Assembly: GCA_024694365.1 (NCBI GenBank)
Contig: JAILJX010000004.1
Coordinates: forward strand, 34,316-98,315
Reading direction: 5' to 3'
Length of the DNA stretch: 64,000 nucleotides
Source of the DNA: Kiritimatiellia bacterium
GTDB taxonomy: Bacteria > Verrucomicrobiota > Kiritimatiellia > RFP12 > UBA1067
A program made the translations under genes and the position numbers. Positions 8,969-20,900 of the stretch are shown in pieces. Within the stretch, counting starts at the first letter, position 1. Each line of letters opens with the position of its first letter. The notes below the pieces were generated by a model. The model saw only the letters and a program-made list of their open reading frames with translations, was not told where the DNA came from and did no database searches.

Positions 8969-10323
8969 CCGAAGAAAGCCGAATAAAGCGCGCGCACCGC
9001 CTTGTCCCTGTCTTGCTGACGGATGGCCAGCATAAAGCTTACTTCGCTCGACCCCTGATTGACCATCGACATCGAGACGCCGACAGACGCAAGCGCAAGG
9101 CAGGCTTTTGCGAGCATTCCTGGCGTATAGCACATGCCCTCGCCCACAACCATTATTATGGATATGTCCCTTTCTACGGAAACGTAGTCGGGCTTGAGCT
9201 CGCGCTGTATCGCCTGGATGACCTTGCGCTCCTTATCCTTGGGGAGAACCTTCCCCTTCACGACTATGCACTGCGAATCGACGCCCGAAGGCATATGCTC
9301 GTATGCAATGCCCTCGTTCTCAAGGACCTGCAGAAGCCGGCGGCCGAAGCCGACCTCACGGTTCATGAGATACTTCTCCACAACGATGTTGCAGAAGTCG
9401 TCCGCGCTCGCGATCCCGACGACCGTCCCCGGAACCACGCGGCGCGACTGCTGAATCATCGTGCCGGGCTCGCCGGGATGGTTCGTGTTGCGTATGTTGA
9501 TCGGAATGCGCGCGCGCACGGCGGGAATGACGGCTTCGTCCGCAAAAACCCCAAAACCGGCGTACGCGAGCTCGCGCATTTCGCGGTACGTCATGGTTGG
9601 AATGCCCTCGGAGACTTCGGGTACGATTCTTGGATCGACAGGATACACCGAATCGACATCGGTGAAATTTTCGTATACGTCCGCGCACACGGCCGCCGCC
9701 AGTATGGAGCCCGTGATGTCGCTCCCGCCGCGCGGAAATGTCGCGACCTTGCTGTCCTTGGTGTATCCGAAAAAGCCAGGATAGATCACTATTCCGTCAA
9801 AATTCGAAAAAGCGCGGGAAAGGGTTGAATAGCTGGACGGGTCGAGCGTCGCATCTCCGAAGGGTCCGGTCAAGACCATGCCGGTGTCCCTGGGGCTTGC
9901 GTAGCGCGCCTTGCGTCCACGCGCGACAAACGCGACGGCCACCAGTTTCGCGTTGTTGTCCTCGCCCGAAGCTTTCATGAGATCCATGAACTCGGCGGGC
10001 TCCAGCGACGACACCTTGGCGAGGCGGTCCATAAGGTCCATCTCGATAGTGCGGACGATTTCCCCGCCGAGCTTTAGAGAGTCGGCGATTTCGGCGTAGC
10101 GCTCCACCACGGCGCCGAACTGGCGGTCGGTATTCTCCCCTTTCAGCGCCGTCTCGGCAAGCTCTATCAGAAGATCGGTCACCTTCGTGTCGCCGGAGTG
10201 GCGTTTGCCGGGAGCGGAAACCACGACAAGACGTCGTGCTGGGTCTGCAAGAACTATGTCTATGACCTTGTTCAGCTGCGCAGCGTTCGCAAGAGAACTT
10301 CCGCCGAATTTGCAAACTTTCAT
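8965..10323 (-). CDS. lysC: Aspartate kinase, monofunctional
   Basis: Phosphorylates aspartate in the first step toward Lys, Thr, Met and diaminopimelate. The 452-residue chain has an amino-acid kinase domain with KFGGSSL at 5-11, the [11 protein letters not shown] region, [11 protein letters not shown], and the nucleotide-site segment [15 protein letters not shown]. Two ACT-type repeats follow in the last 150 residues ([25 protein letters not shown] and [25 protein letters not shown]), implying feedback control by an amino acid. Length and arrangement fit single-function enzymes such as E. coli LysC; the dehydrogenase is a separate gene 9 bp upstream. A GGAG sits directly after the hom stop and 5 nt before this ATG, so the two genes are co-expressed. 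It also feeds diaminopimelate to peptidoglycan. Confidence 0.95.
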   Translation of the reverse strand: MKVCKFGGSSLANAAQLNKVIDIVLADPARRLVVVSAPGKRHSGDTKVTDLLIELAETALKGENTDRQFGAVVERYAEIADSLKLGGEIVRTIEMDLMDRLAKVSSLEPAEFMDLMKASGEDNNAKLVAVAFVARGRKARYASPRDTGMVLTGPFGDATLDPSSYSTLSRAFSNFDGIVIYPGFFGYTKDSKVATFPRGGSDITGSILAAAVCADVYENFTDVDSVYPVDPRIVPEVSEGIPTMTYREMRELAYAGFGVFADEAVIPAVRARIPINIRNTNHPGEPGTMIQQSRRVVPGTVVGIASADDFCNIVVEKYLMNREVGFGRRLLQVLENEGIAYEHMPSGVDSQCIVVKGKVLPKDKERKVIQAIQRELKPDYVSVERDISIIMVVGEGMCYTPGMLAKACLALASVGVSMSMVNQGSSEVSFMLAIRQQDRDKAVRALYSAFFG

Positions 10324-10332
10324 GTCGTCTCC

Positions 10333-11628
10333 TTACAGTACGCGAAGCGCCACGGGTTCCGCGCCGATGACGCCGGTCGCCTTTATTTCGGCGATTGCGG
10401 TCATAAGATCGTTCGTTCTGGCCTTGTGGGTCAGGACGACCACGGGCACAGGCTGATTTCCGACCGAACCGGCCTTCTGCGAGGCGGCGTCCAGCGAAAC
10501 GCCATGTCCGCCGAGAATGGACGCGATCGTGCCGAATGCCCCCGCCTTGTCGGCAACGAGAAACCGAATATAGAATTTCGACGAGATTTCGCCCGCAGCG
10601 CGAAGCTTGACGGCTCCCTCGGCATAATCCGGCACGCCTCTTTCGTAGCGCGTCTCGCCATGGGCGATGTTTCTTGCGATGTCTCCAATGTCTCCGATGA
10701 CGGTGGATGCCGTCGGTGCACGACCGGCGCCGCGTCCGTAGTACATCGTATAGTCGCTCATGTCGCCCTTGACCATCACGGCGTTGAACGCGTCGTTCAC
10801 GCTCGAGAGCATATGGCTGAACGGAACAAGGGTCGGATGAACCCCGACCTCCACCTCGTCGCCCTGGCGGGTGACCGTCGCGAGAAGCTTGATCCTGTAT
10901 CCGAAGTCTGCCGCATACCTTACGTCTTCGCCCGCAAGATTGCGTATGCCCTCCACCTGCACATCCGAGACGGCAGGCTGAAATCCGAACGCCAACGCCG
11001 CAAGAATGCACGCCTTGTGTGCAGTGTCGAAACCGTCTATGTCAAGAGAGGGGTTCGCTTCGGCGTAACCAAGCTTCTGCGCGTCCTTGAGGACCGCATC
11101 GAAAGGAAGACCCTCGTTCTCCATCCTCGTAAGGATGTAATTGCAAGTCCCGTTCAGGATTCCGTGGATCGATTCTATGGAATTGCCGGCGAGCCCCTCG
11201 CGAAGAACCCTGATGATCGGGATCCCACCGCCGACCGAGGCGCCGAAATATATGTCGACACCATTTGCCCTGGCCGTGTCGAATATCTCTTTTCCGTGTT
11301 CGGCCAGCAGTTTCTTGTTGGCGGTAACGACGCATTTCTTCGCATTGAGCGCATCAAGCACGAATTTCTTGGCGATCCCGGTCCCGCCGATCGTCTCGAC
11401 AACGATCGAAATCGCAGGGTCGGCTATGACGGCCGGCGCATCCGTCGTGAGAACGTCTGCCGGCACTTTGATGCCGCGGTCCGTCGTGATGTCAAGATCC
11501 GCAATCTTCTTGAGGGCGATGTCCACGCCGAGCCGCTTCGACATGACCTCGCGGTGGGAGAGGAGTCCGTCCGCGACGCCTGCGCCAACGGTGCCGAACC
11601 CGAGAATGCCTACTCCGATCTGTTTCAT
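10333..11628 (-). CDS. hom: Homoserine dehydrogenase
   Basis: Reduces aspartate semialdehyde to homoserine on the Thr/Met branch. The 431-residue chain has an N-terminal Rossmann fold ([12 protein letters not shown]), a catalytic/dimerisation region with [34 protein letters not shown] and the [16 protein letters not shown] motif that carries the catalytic Asp/Lys residues, and a C-terminal ACT domain ([23 protein letters not shown]), which suggests threonine feedback. It lies directly upstream of lysC and downstream of tRNA-Ser. No strong Shine-Dalgarno is visible before the ATG. Confidence 0.95.
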   Translation of the reverse strand: MKQIGVGILGFGTVGAGVADGLLSHREVMSKRLGVDIALKKIADLDITTDRGIKVPADVLTTDAPAVIADPAISIVVETIGGTGIAKKFVLDALNAKKCVVTANKKLLAEHGKEIFDTARANGVDIYFGASVGGGIPIIRVLREGLAGNSIESIHGILNGTCNYILTRMENEGLPFDAVLKDAQKLGYAEANPSLDIDGFDTAHKACILAALAFGFQPAVSDVQVEGIRNLAGEDVRYAADFGYRIKLLATVTRQGDEVEVGVHPTLVPFSHMLSSVNDAFNAVMVKGDMSDYTMYYGRGAGRAPTASTVIGDIGDIARNIAHGETRYERGVPDYAEGAVKLRAAGEISSKFYIRFLVADKAGAFGTIASILGGHGVSLDAASQKAGSVGNQPVPVVVLTHKARTNDLMTAIAEIKATGVIGAEPVALRVL

Positions 11629-11686
11629 TTATCCGTACGCTTCTTTCTCTTCGTTTCGTTTCTTCGTTATCTTCCCCCGCACACCA

Positions 11687-11774
11687 TGGCGGAGAGGGAG
11701 GGATTCGAACCCCCGGACCCTTTCGGGTCAACGGTTTTCAAGACCGCCGCGATCGACCGCTCCGCCACCTCTCC
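11687..11774 (-). tRNA. tRNA-Ser(UGA), CCA encoded
   Basis: Class II tRNA on the minus strand. The acceptor stem is GGAGAGG (11774-11768) with CCTCTCC (11697-11691), then discriminator G at 11690 and an encoded CCA (11689-11687). The anticodon loop CTTGAAA gives anticodon TGA, reading UCA. A long variable arm GACCC-GAAA-GGGTC and a TTCGAAT T-loop confirm serine type. It lies 20 bp downstream of recA and 58 bp upstream of hom, and may be processed from a shared transcript. Confidence 0.97.
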
Positions 11775-11794
11775 GCTTCTTGAAATCCATGTTC

Positions 11795-12832
11795 CTATTT
11801 CTTCTTGGCGAGCGCCGGATTCACCGGCGTGGTTTTGACGAGCTCGACGATCTTGGCCGTGACTTCGGGATTCGCCTTGAGATATTCGATCGTCGCGAGC
11901 GATCCCTGCGCAAGCTGCTCGTCACCGAACGAAAGCCAACTGCCTCGCTTCTCGACGATTCCCCGCGAAAGCGCCGCATCGAGCACCGATCCCTCGTAGG
12001 ATATGCCGCAGGTGTAGAGTATGTCGAACTCCGCTTCGGTGAAGGGAGGCGCGACCTTGTTTTTCACGACTTTTACGCGCGTACGGTTTCCGACGACCTG
12101 TCCGGACGTATTTTTGATCGCCCCGATCCTCTGAACCTGCAGACGCACGGAAGCGTAGAACTTGAGGGCCTTGCCGCCGGGGGTCGTCTCGGGATTGCCG
12201 AACATGACGCCTATCTTCTCGCGGACCTGGTTCGTGAAGATGCAGAGAGTCTTCGTCTGGGCGAGAACGCTCGTAAGCTTGCGCATCGCCTGGGACATGA
12301 GACGGGCCTGCAGGCCCATGTGGCTGTCGCCCATGTTGCCGTCTATCTCCGCCTGCGGAGTGAGCGCGGCGACGGAATCGACGACGATGACGTCAAGCGC
12401 GCCCGACTTGCACAGCTGCTCGCATATTGTAAGCGCCTCTTCTCCGCTGTTCGGCTGGGAGACGATCAGATTCTCCAGGTCCACGCCGATCTTCTTCGCG
12501 TAGCCGGGATCCAGAGCATGTTCCGCATCGATGAACGCAGCGGTTCCTCCGGCCTTCTGCGCGTTGGCGACCACATGAAGCGCAAGTGTCGTCTTTCCGG
12601 ACGATTCCTGCCCGTAACACTCGACCACTCGACCGCGCGGGAGACCGCCCACGCCAAGAGCCATGTCCAGTGAAAGCGCTCCTGTGGAGATGACCGGTAT
12701 GTCCTCGATCTCTCTGTCGCCGAGGCGCATGATCGACATTTCGCCGAACTCTTTGCGGATCTGGCTCATGACCGCATCGAGAGCGGTGTTGCCGGTTGTC
12801 GTCTTCTTGGGTTCTTTTGTTTCTTTTGCCAT
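11795..12832 (-). CDS. recA: Recombinase RecA
   Basis: DNA-dependent ATPase for homologous recombination and repair. The 345-residue length is typical. Walker A is GQESSGKTT, Walker B is [11 protein letters not shown], the L1/L2 DNA-binding segments include [19 protein letters not shown] and [30 protein letters not shown], and the C-terminus is short and lysine-rich. No good Shine-Dalgarno precedes the ATG, and no LexA-type box is obvious in the 54-bp gap upstream, so SOS control cannot be claimed from sequence. The tRNA-Ser gene follows 20 bp after the stop. Confidence 0.97.
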   Translation of the reverse strand: MAKETKEPKKTTTGNTALDAVMSQIRKEFGEMSIMRLGDREIEDIPVISTGALSLDMALGVGGLPRGRVVECYGQESSGKTTLALHVVANAQKAGGTAAFIDAEHALDPGYAKKIGVDLENLIVSQPNSGEEALTICEQLCKSGALDVIVVDSVAALTPQAEIDGNMGDSHMGLQARLMSQAMRKLTSVLAQTKTLCIFTNQVREKIGVMFGNPETTPGGKALKFYASVRLQVQRIGAIKNTSGQVVGNRTRVKVVKNKVAPPFTEAEFDILYTCGISYEGSVLDAALSRGIVEKRGSWLSFGDEQLAQGSLATIEYLKANPEVTAKIVELVKTTPVNPALAKKK

Positions 12833-12886
12833 GGTTGGATTTCAGATGATGATCGTTTCGGTGTTTGTCCAGTTACCGTCGCGCCG

Positions 12887-15055
12887 TCAATAGGCATCGG
12901 TTCCGATTGCGCGCCAAAAACGCTGCGCAGTATCTCCGGGAACGGTGAAAGAAATCTCTCCGCTTGCCGTCGGCGTCTGCGGCTCCCCGGCTTGAGTCCA
13001 TTTCTGGAGATCGACAGAGAGATCGTCAGAGGCATAGAGCGTATACGTGCACCCCGCCGCTGCAGGCGCGATCGTCAGAAGCCATGCGCCGTCATCGTTC
13101 TCTTCGATTGCCGTGAAAGCGAAAGGTCCGCAAACATCCGCAACGACGGACGGATCGACGGACGGGTCCCATATGAGAGTCTTGCCGTCAACCTCCCCTG
13201 CTGCGCCTGTCGAGTCATGGATGTATCTAGCGGCGCTCTGAACAGCGGCTGCGCCGGAAAGCGTCGTGGCACCGAAAGTGTTGGTGTCCGCAAGAATGCC
13301 CTCCATGAAGCCGATCTGCGCGTTGCCCGTCAAGGCCCCGGTGAGCGTATGAGAACTGAGATCATGCACGGTCAAGTTGGATCTTGCCCGGTTCGACGCG
13401 AACACGTCCGCAGTCGTATTGTCCCAAATCATGCACTCGCCGCCCTTCACCTCTATCTCGGCCTGATTGCCGATGTAAATGCCGCCGAAGCCGGCGCCTG
13501 TGGCGCGGCAGCCGCAGATTCGACCGCCGTTCATGACGGCCTTGGCCCCCGCCGTTTCAGACCCGGCCACAACGACGCCGCCCGCGGCCAGAGAATTGCC
13601 GTATTTGCGGTTGAAGGAGTTCATGCAATAGAAGATCGAGGCGTTGCCGTTCATGGTGAAAGTCCCTCCCCATACGGTGACTGGCGCGACGAAGGCGGAG
13701 CCGCGTCCGTACACGTAGCAGACTTCCGAATCGGCATCAAGCGTAAGAGAGCCGCCTTTTACGTTCAAGAACCTGCCGACGCCGCCGGTGAGCGTCACGT
13801 TTGTGACGGCAAGAGAATGCGCACCGACATCAATGAGCGCAGTTCCATCGGCAGGCCGCGTCACAGCGAACCTGTTGGTTGTTACGTCCACTAACGTGAC
13901 ATTGGAGGCGAGCGACACGGAGTTGGTGAATTCCACGCTCTTGAGAAGAGTAATCGTCGCCGTGCCGTTCGTAGCAGCGCCAAAGCCATCCTCCAGCGTT
14001 GCGTAGTATTTCGTACCGTCGCCATTGGCGAGCATCACGGCGGCGGCGGATTTGCCTACAGGCTGAGGTCCCGCAGGCGTATCCTCCGAATCCTCTTCTT
14101 TCCATACAAGGGAGAGCCCGCTGACGGAAGCAAGGAGAGATCCGTCGGAATTGTTGACGAAAGCGGCAAGCGTCGCCTCATCGGCGCTTGCGCCGTCAGC
14201 GAGCGCGGCAAAGGCATCGCCGACGTTGGGAGAATCCGCAACAGCGACGCCTATGGAGTCCTCGCCGCCAGAAAGCGCCCCCGCCACGGTAAGCGAACCG
14301 CCGGAGGCGACACATATGTCGTCTGCCACACTGGCGGAAGAAGCCGAACCATGGTTGGCCTTGTTGCCGTTCGCAACGGCGGCTCCGGAAATGCGAACCT
14401 CTGCATTCGACGAAACGTACACGGCGCCGCCGTATCCGGCGACAAAGCAATTGGTTATCGAGCCGCCCGCGAACTCAAACATCGAGCCGGAATCAAGCCA
14501 CACGGCCCCGCCGCACGTCTTTACGTTCGTCGAATTCTGCTGGGAGGCCTGCCTGCAGCCGGATATCGAAGCTCCATCTTCCATGGAGATGGAACCACCC
14601 GCGGCAACGCGGAACGCGCAACCGAATCTGACCCCGTCCGTGTTGCTGTTCAATCCCATCTTGGTTATGGAAAAGCCATTCTCGAGTTCAACTGACGAGC
14701 CGGATTCCACAATGACGAACGGCGTTGTGCGTATACCAAAGGGAGACGAAGAAAACGTTATATTCGAGAAAACAAGCGTCGCACCGCCGGACACCGTCAG
14801 CGATCCGCCATTTCCAATCAAAACAGAATCGCCACAGATTTCCATGCCGTTGGTGATGGTGAAGGACGAGGAGATCGTATCGTCACCGATGACCGCGACT
14901 GTGGAACTGTTCGTTAGTGCCGTCGCCGCCGCGAGCGCCTCGTCAAGCGTGTTGTATCGCTTTGCGTCACCGTTGCTTGTCACCCATGCGGACGCAAAAA
15001 GCGACCCGCAGGCGAGCGCCGCGAGGACGAACAAAGATAGTTTGTCGGTTTTCAT
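12887..15055 (-). CDS. Secreted beta-helix protein with Pmp/autotransporter-like GGA repeats
   Basis: 722 residues from the preferred ATG at 15055, which has AGG 9 nt upstream; an ATG two codons earlier has poor spacing. A signal peptide ends at FASA (about residue 22). The body is rich in G/A/S/N/V with repeats such as GGAVWLDSGSMFEF, GGAVYVSSNAEVRISG and GGIYIGNQAEIEVKGG, the pattern of right-handed beta-helices in chlamydial Pmp proteins and autotransporter passengers. I see no C-terminal autotransporter barrel. Instead it ends in a small beta domain (YTLYASDDLSVDLQKWTQAG through QRFWRAIGTDAY) that resembles a common C-terminal domain of verrucomicrobial exoproteins. Predicted to be exported; ligand unknown. 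It has its own promoter candidate downstream of uvrA. Confidence 0.8.
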   Translation of the reverse strand: MKTDKLSLFVLAALACGSLFASAWVTSNGDAKRYNTLDEALAAATALTNSSTVAVIGDDTISSSFTITNGMEICGDSVLIGNGGSLTVSGGATLVFSNITFSSSPFGIRTTPFVIVESGSSVELENGFSITKMGLNSNTDGVRFGCAFRVAAGGSISMEDGASISGCRQASQQNSTNVKTCGGAVWLDSGSMFEFAGGSITNCFVAGYGGAVYVSSNAEVRISGAAVANGNKANHGSASSASVADDICVASGGSLTVAGALSGGEDSIGVAVADSPNVGDAFAALADGASADEATLAAFVNNSDGSLLASVSGLSLVWKEEDSEDTPAGPQPVGKSAAAVMLANGDGTKYYATLEDGFGAATNGTATITLLKSVEFTNSVSLASNVTLVDVTTNRFAVTRPADGTALIDVGAHSLAVTNVTLTGGVGRFLNVKGGSLTLDADSEVCYVYGRGSAFVAPVTVWGGTFTMNGNASIFYCMNSFNRKYGNSLAAGGVVVAGSETAGAKAVMNGGRICGCRATGAGFGGIYIGNQAEIEVKGGECMIWDNTTADVFASNRARSNLTVHDLSSHTLTGALTGNAQIGFMEGILADTNTFGATTLSGAAAVQSAARYIHDSTGAAGEVDGKTLIWDPSVDPSVVADVCGPFAFTAIEENDDGAWLLTIAPAAAGCTYTLYASDDLSVDLQKWTQAGEPQTPTASGEISFTVPGDTAQRFWRAIGTDAY

Positions 15056-15082
15056 CTGCATGAACCTAGTTTTGCGACATAT

Positions 15083-15111
15083 ATCTTATCATTTCTGCGC
15101 CGAAAATACAA
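15083..15111 (-). promoter_or_regulatory. Candidate promoter for the beta-helix protein gene
   Basis: On the minus strand TTGTAT (15111-15106) and TAAGAT (15088-15083) are separated by 17 bp in the 69-bp uvrA-exoprotein gap. The leader would be about 20 nt. Both boxes match the sigma70 consensus moderately well, so the exoprotein is probably not solely dependent on uvrA transcription. Confidence 0.5.
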
Positions 15112-15124
15112 CGGAAAACGGAAG

Positions 15125-17902
15125 TCAGATGAAACGTCCGGTCACGGATTCCCGGCAAGCCTTTACCTTGTCAACCGGGCCTTCCACAACGAGCTCCCCA
15201 CCGGAGGAACCGCCGCCCGGACCCAAGTCGATTATCCAATCGGCAGAGCGGATTACGTCTAGATTATGCTCTATGACGACAACCGTATTGCCCTGCTCGC
15301 GAAGCTTCAGAAGGAGCTTCATGAGTTTCGCCACATCGTCGAAATGAAGGCCGGTTGTGGGCTCGTCAAGAAGATAAAGCGTCCGCCCGGTGGCGCGGCG
15401 GGAAAGCTCGGTGGCAAGCTTTATGCGCTGGGCCTCGCCCCCTGAAAGAGTAGTCGCGGATTGTCCGAGCGCTATATATCCCAGGCCGACATCAAGAAGC
15501 GTCTTCAGTTTGCGGGCAAGAGACGGAACTTTCGCGAAAAATTCACATGCTTCGGCTACGGTCATCGCCAATACGTCCGCAATCGTCTTCCCGCCGTACG
15601 TCACCTCCAACGTCTCGGAATTGAAGCGCTTGCCGCCGCACTGCTCGCAAGTCACGTATACATCCGGCAGGAAACTCATTTCAAGTTTTCTCAGTCCATC
15701 TCCGCCGCAAACCTCGCAACGCCCGCCCTTCACATTGAACGAAAAACGGCCTGGAGTATATCCTCTTGCCTTTGCAGCCTCTGTTTTTGCGAAAAGATCG
15801 CGGATGTCCGAAAAAAATCCCACATATGTCGCAGGATTGGAGCGCGGAGTCCGGCCAATGGGAGACTGATCGATTTCTATTACCTTGTCGAAATTCTCCA
15901 CTCCGGAAAGCTTGCGATACTTGCCGGGAAGCGCCTTGGCTCGATAAAAGTGCCTCATGAGGGCCCTTTTGAGCGTTTCATCGACAAGAGTGGACTTGCC
16001 AGAACCGGAAACGCCGGTAACCACGGTGAAGGATCCTACGGGAATATGCACCGTTATGTTCTTTAGATTATGCTCGGTGCATCCGGAGAGAGTTATGCTG
16101 TTCCGCCGCGAGGGTGGCTCGGCGCCTGAACGGTCCGCCACGACGCTTTTACGTCCCGTCAGATAGTCGGCTGTGAGCGACCTCGCCTTCAAGAGACCTT
16201 TAAAGTCGCCTTGATACATGACCTTTCCGCCTTCGCGACCTGCACCGGGTCCGAGATCGACGATCCAATCGGCAGCACGCATCATCTCTTCATCGTGCTC
16301 GACTATGACAACCGTGTTTCCGCGGTCGCGCAGCCCCTTCAAAGTCGAAATGAGCCGCTCATTGTCTCTCGGATGAAGGCCTATAGTAGGCTCGTCCAAG
16401 ACATAAAGAACGCCGGTGAGTCCGCTGCCTATCTGTGTCGCAAGGCGGATCCGTTGCATTTCTCCGCCCGAAAGCGTCGCGCTGGCGCGGTCAAGGGTGA
16501 GGTAATCCAGCCCCACATCTACCAGGAACTTCAACCGCTTGACTATCTCGCCGCGGATATCCTTGAGACCGGGAATATCCTCGAGACTCTTGAAGAAGGC
16601 GAGAGACTCGGTGACGGGCATGGACATCACCTCCACTATGGTCTTTCCGGCAACTGTCGCCGCACGCGATTCAGGTCTTAGCCTGGCGCCATGGCAGTCC
16701 GGACAGACTCGGAAGTTCTGGTAGGCCTCGTACTTTGCCCTAGTTTCATCGTCCGGAGCCTCTTCCATCTTCCGCTTCAAGGCGGCCAACACACCCTCGA
16801 AAGGACGATCGACACGTCGCCAGCTAAGAACCAGGTCGTCCTTGAAACCGTGCATCAAGCCTTTTCTGAACGCTGCGGGGAGCTTGCAGTAAGGGGTCGA
16901 AAGGTCTACATTGTTCTGCCTGGCAATCTCGGACAGCAGTTCCTTGTGATAGAGTATGGCCATCTGCCCGCCGATGCGACGCCACGGATGTATGGACTCC
17001 TCAAGCGGAAGGGTTTTGTCGGGAACGACAAGGTCCTCGTCGAAATAATACAGTTGCCCGAGTCCTGCACATGCAGGACAGGCCCCGAATGGCGAGTTGA
17101 AGGAAAAGGAACGCGGCCTGAGCTCGTCGAAGGACAGTCCGCAGTCGGGACACGCATTCAATTCCGAAAACACTGTCGTGCGGGTATCTTCCGCAGACAA
17201 GAACGCAACCTCCATCAATCCGTGCCCGGTTTTCAGCGCAAGCTCCACAGAGTCGGTAAGGCGGGTGCGGTCGCCGGGGAGAACTATGCGATCAACCACC
17301 ACGTCTATGTTGTGAGCCTTCTTCTTGTCCAGATCTGGAAGCTCATCAATGGGATACGAGACAGAGTCTATCCTTACGCGAGCGAATCCGTTTCTTTTGA
17401 GCGCGGCAAGCGTCTCCTCGTGCCGGCCCTTCTTGCCTTTGACGACAGGCGCATAGAGTATGGCCTTGCCGGACTCCCTTGCGAGCGCGTCGACTATCTG
17501 CTCGGCGCTCTGGCGCGTCACGGGTTTGCCGCATTTCGGACAATGCGGCGTCGCAGCCGATCCCCACAGGATTCTCAGATAGTCGTGTATCTCGGTGACC
17601 GTTGCGACAATCGAACGCGGATTGCCGCTGGTCGTATGCTGTTCGATCGATATTGCAGGAGAGAGGCCCTCGATCTTCTCGACATCGGGCTTTTCAAGCC
17701 TGTCTAGGAACTGTCGCGCATATGCGCTGAGACTCTCCACATACCTGCGCTGCCCCTCTGCATAAAGCGTGTCGAATGCGAGCGAGGATTTTCCGCTGCC
17801 GGAAAGGCCGGTGACCACAGTCAGAGAGTTGCGCGGAATCCTTACGTCAATGCCCCGCAGATTGTGCATGCGGGCGTTAGTGATGATGATGTCGCTGTTC
17901 AT
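15125..17902 (-). CDS. uvrA: Excinuclease ABC subunit A
   Basis: Damage-recognition ATPase of nucleotide excision repair; acts as a dimer with UvrB. The 925-residue length is near the usual 940. Two ABC-type halves are present: Walker [10 protein letters not shown] and GVSGSGKST, signatures [12 protein letters not shown] and [12 protein letters not shown]. Zinc modules are visible as [21 protein letters not shown] with CPACAGLG, and the C-terminal CEVCGGDG with CEQCGGKRF. The start at 17902 gives [20 protein letters not shown], the standard N-terminus. It begins 4 nt after the stop of a large secreted repeat protein, so it is probably co-transcribed with it and with rho and coaE, which is unusual for uvrA. 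Confidence 0.97.
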   Translation of the reverse strand: MNSDIIITNARMHNLRGIDVRIPRNSLTVVTGLSGSGKSSLAFDTLYAEGQRRYVESLSAYARQFLDRLEKPDVEKIEGLSPAISIEQHTTSGNPRSIVATVTEIHDYLRILWGSAATPHCPKCGKPVTRQSAEQIVDALARESGKAILYAPVVKGKKGRHEETLAALKRNGFARVRIDSVSYPIDELPDLDKKKAHNIDVVVDRIVLPGDRTRLTDSVELALKTGHGLMEVAFLSAEDTRTTVFSELNACPDCGLSFDELRPRSFSFNSPFGACPACAGLGQLYYFDEDLVVPDKTLPLEESIHPWRRIGGQMAILYHKELLSEIARQNNVDLSTPYCKLPAAFRKGLMHGFKDDLVLSWRRVDRPFEGVLAALKRKMEEAPDDETRAKYEAYQNFRVCPDCHGARLRPESRAATVAGKTIVEVMSMPVTESLAFFKSLEDIPGLKDIRGEIVKRLKFLVDVGLDYLTLDRASATLSGGEMQRIRLATQIGSGLTGVLYVLDEPTIGLHPRDNERLISTLKGLRDRGNTVVIVEHDEEMMRAADWIVDLGPGAGREGGKVMYQGDFKGLLKARSLTADYLTGRKSVVADRSGAEPPSRRNSITLSGCTEHNLKNITVHIPVGSFTVVTGVSGSGKSTLVDETLKRALMRHFYRAKALPGKYRKLSGVENFDKVIEIDQSPIGRTPRSNPATYVGFFSDIRDLFAKTEAAKARGYTPGRFSFNVKGGRCEVCGGDGLRKLEMSFLPDVYVTCEQCGGKRFNSETLEVTYGGKTIADVLAMTVAEACEFFAKVPSLARKLKTLLDVGLGYIALGQSATTLSGGEAQRIKLATELSRRATGRTLYLLDEPTTGLHFDDVAKLMKLLLKLREQGNTVVVIEHNLDVIRSADWIIDLGPGGGSSGGELVVEGPVDKVKACRESVTGRFI

Positions 17903-17906
17903 GAAA

Positions 17907-20900
17907 TCATTCGTCGACCGAAACAATCTCCAGTGCCGCTCCGGTCCATCGCAGCACAACCTCGGCTGAATAGCCGTCCGGCAATTTCCCGGTCTTCGGC
18001 GCGAAGTATATGCGCACCGTTGCATAAAACGAGCCGGAAGCGTCCGGCGCGGAGACAGGGCACAGAACGGTCTGGCAGGAAGCCGTCACACGCTTGCCCG
18101 ACGATGTGAGCACGCCCTTGGCCGTGACATTCCCGTTGGATTTCACCTTGAGCGTCACGGTATCGCCGGCGATGCCGTATGGTAAGTAGGCGGGCGATTC
18201 AACTTTGGCGATGGATTTAACGTACGTTTTCCACGGTTCGGTTTTCCAGACATTTCTCCTTGCAGAAAAAACGTCATTGGTCGCAATTGCGCCCATACCG
18301 TCTTCCAGGACGGCAAGAGGCCAATACTCAGCCGCTCCGCCTGAGGGTTTTGCCGCAAGCACGGCACGGAAAACAGGACTCTCGCCATCGGTGCAACCGG
18401 AGAACGACGCCGCCTTCAGAGTACATTTCTTACCGCCTCCCTGCCACTTTCCAGTAATGCGTCCTGTCTTTGTTACACTAAGCGAGACTATGCCGCCCTC
18501 GCCGCCACCGGCGAATTTTCCGACCACCCATTCGGGAAGCGCCTTCACCAGGAAAGGAAGCGTGAATACAGATGTCGCGCCGTTCCTCTTGGCTGTCAAG
18601 ATTGCCACGAATGCGCCAGCTTTCCGCGGCGAACCGGCTATCGCGTAACCGCCGGATGTCGCGGTCAGCTTGAGCCCGCCGGGAAGCCCCTTCGCCTTAA
18701 GAGCCTCGCCGTCCTGCAAATCGATCGCAAACGAGCATGGAATCGCCTGCCGGAGAATGGCAACCCCATCCTCATCGGCAATATCACCGTCAAAGGAAAC
18801 GGAACAGAACGGAACAGGATCGGACGGTTCCTCCCCTTCTGCGTTCAACACCCGCAGATCAAGAGATACGAGCGATTGTTCACCTCCCTCTTTCACAACA
18901 AGCCACGCGCGACGTGAAATGCCATCCATCGTCTCTTTAGGTGTTCCGGCAACAGTCCACACACCATTTACCTTCTTCACCCTCAACCCTTTTGCAAGAC
19001 CATATGCTTTGATTCTCGCAGATGCGGAAACGTCCGCACCAAGACTGGAGAGCGTAGCGGTGAACTTGACGCCCAGGACCGCATCAGTGAAATCAATCAC
19101 AGGTTCGGGCTCGGGTTCCGGTTCGGGCTCGGGTTCCGGTTCAGGCTCTGTCGCAACAATCGTCACAAGAAGCGCATGGACAAATTCCCTCCCATCATAC
19201 AGCATCGCCTTATAAAGGATTTCATACTCCCCAGCATCTACATAAGACGGCGGTGTCGATATCCATGTCAGACCTCCGTCTTCAGAGAAAACGACTCCTC
19301 CGCCATTTGCGGAAAGCGAAGCGAATACCGCGGAGATCGCATTGGCGGAAGGTCCATGCGCGTCACCGTCACAATCGACCTTGACATCGAAGAATGATGT
19401 CGCGCCAACTGCCGTCTCGTCAAGGATCGGTTCCGCATCGCCGTCGGGGCCGAACGCCGAAACAATCGTCATATCCGCCGTGAGGGCATCCGTCAACTCC
19501 TCGTAATTCTCCACATCGCCCGAGAATATCGCCGTAACGGCATGCACGCCCGGCTCTGCGCATCCATTGCCGTCGTACGTCACGGCGACCCCATCGGGCA
19601 ACACTCCTCCGACATAGATGGATTTGGGTGTCCCGTCTTCAATGAATACAGCGCCGGAAAACCACACGCCGCTCAAATCGTACACGGCCTTGTCCACGGA
19701 CCATTCAATTTTCCGGCTGGCTCCTTCGTAGCCATCCGCCCAGACAGCGCCGTCAAGGAGCGTAGCCACCGCCTCGTAATCTCCGGCCCCTGTCGCAACG
19801 CCGCCAGTGACCATGCACCCCGCGACCGCAACCACGCCCGTCTTTGCGGTCCCGTCATAAACCTGGTTGTCGAACACATGCCAATAGGCCGGATTTGCGG
19901 CAGGCTTTCCGTCAATCTGCGAAGTACCTCCCCCCGAACCGGAACAGGACTCCGCAACCGTCCACCGGATCTCGCGAGCCGTCTCGGTAGAGTCTCCGCT
20001 CCTCCATGCAAAACCTTCCGCCAACTTCAATACGGCCGTGTATGTTCCAGGCTCCGTCGCCACGCCTCCGGATATCACGCGGCATCCCGACACGGCCACT
20101 ACGCCCTCCTTTTCCGAACCATCGAACACGGGCGAGCGGACGGCATAAAGCGCATACATAGTCCCTGTTTCCGTTTCGTCGGGCACCACGGACCACTTCA
20201 CCTCGCGAGTCGCATCTTCCGCACCGTCGGGCCATTCGAAGCCATCCAGAAGCGCAAGCGTCGCAACATGCTCTCCGGACTCCACAGCTGCCGCACCGGA
20301 CACGACCTTGCAGCCCGCTATCGCAACCACCCCGGTGTGCATGTTCCCATCATATCTGCAGTCGCGGACTGCATACAGCGCTGGCTCGCTGGCGGCATCA
20401 GGCGCCGCGGGGGTCCATGTCACATCATCAAGCCACACGTATGCATTCTTCAGTCCCACCCAATAAAATGTCGTCTCCCCCACGGACAAGACATCGTGCG
20501 AAACCGTACTCCACTCCGTTATGACGCCCGCTGTCGTGTTCGTCTCCGTCAGGTATACTTTGCCAAGCGAGTTCGTATATTCCGTGACGGCCACTACGTT
20601 TGTCGAATAGAGAAGCCGTTCAACGGCCACATCGGGGGAATCCGATGTCGTGAATGCGCATACTGTGTCTTCTGCGGCAGGCTCTACGGCCGCGTTTTTG
20701 CCCGCAAGCCAACTGAACGATAGGGTTCCTGGCCCTTCAACCTTACCGGCAAGAACAGCTGTCTTGCCCAAAACGGACGGCATGTCATACGACACAAGCG
20801 CGTTTATCCCGGGCATCTGCAGACACTCCGGAGCGGAGAGATTCGTCCCCGTCTCCACAGTCCAGCAATTTGTGGATATCAATTCAAAATTCGCACCCAC

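Noticed and set aside
12833..12886. SOS box upstream of recA
   Set aside because: No clear palindromic LexA-type site and no convincing -35/-10 pair in the 54-bp gap.
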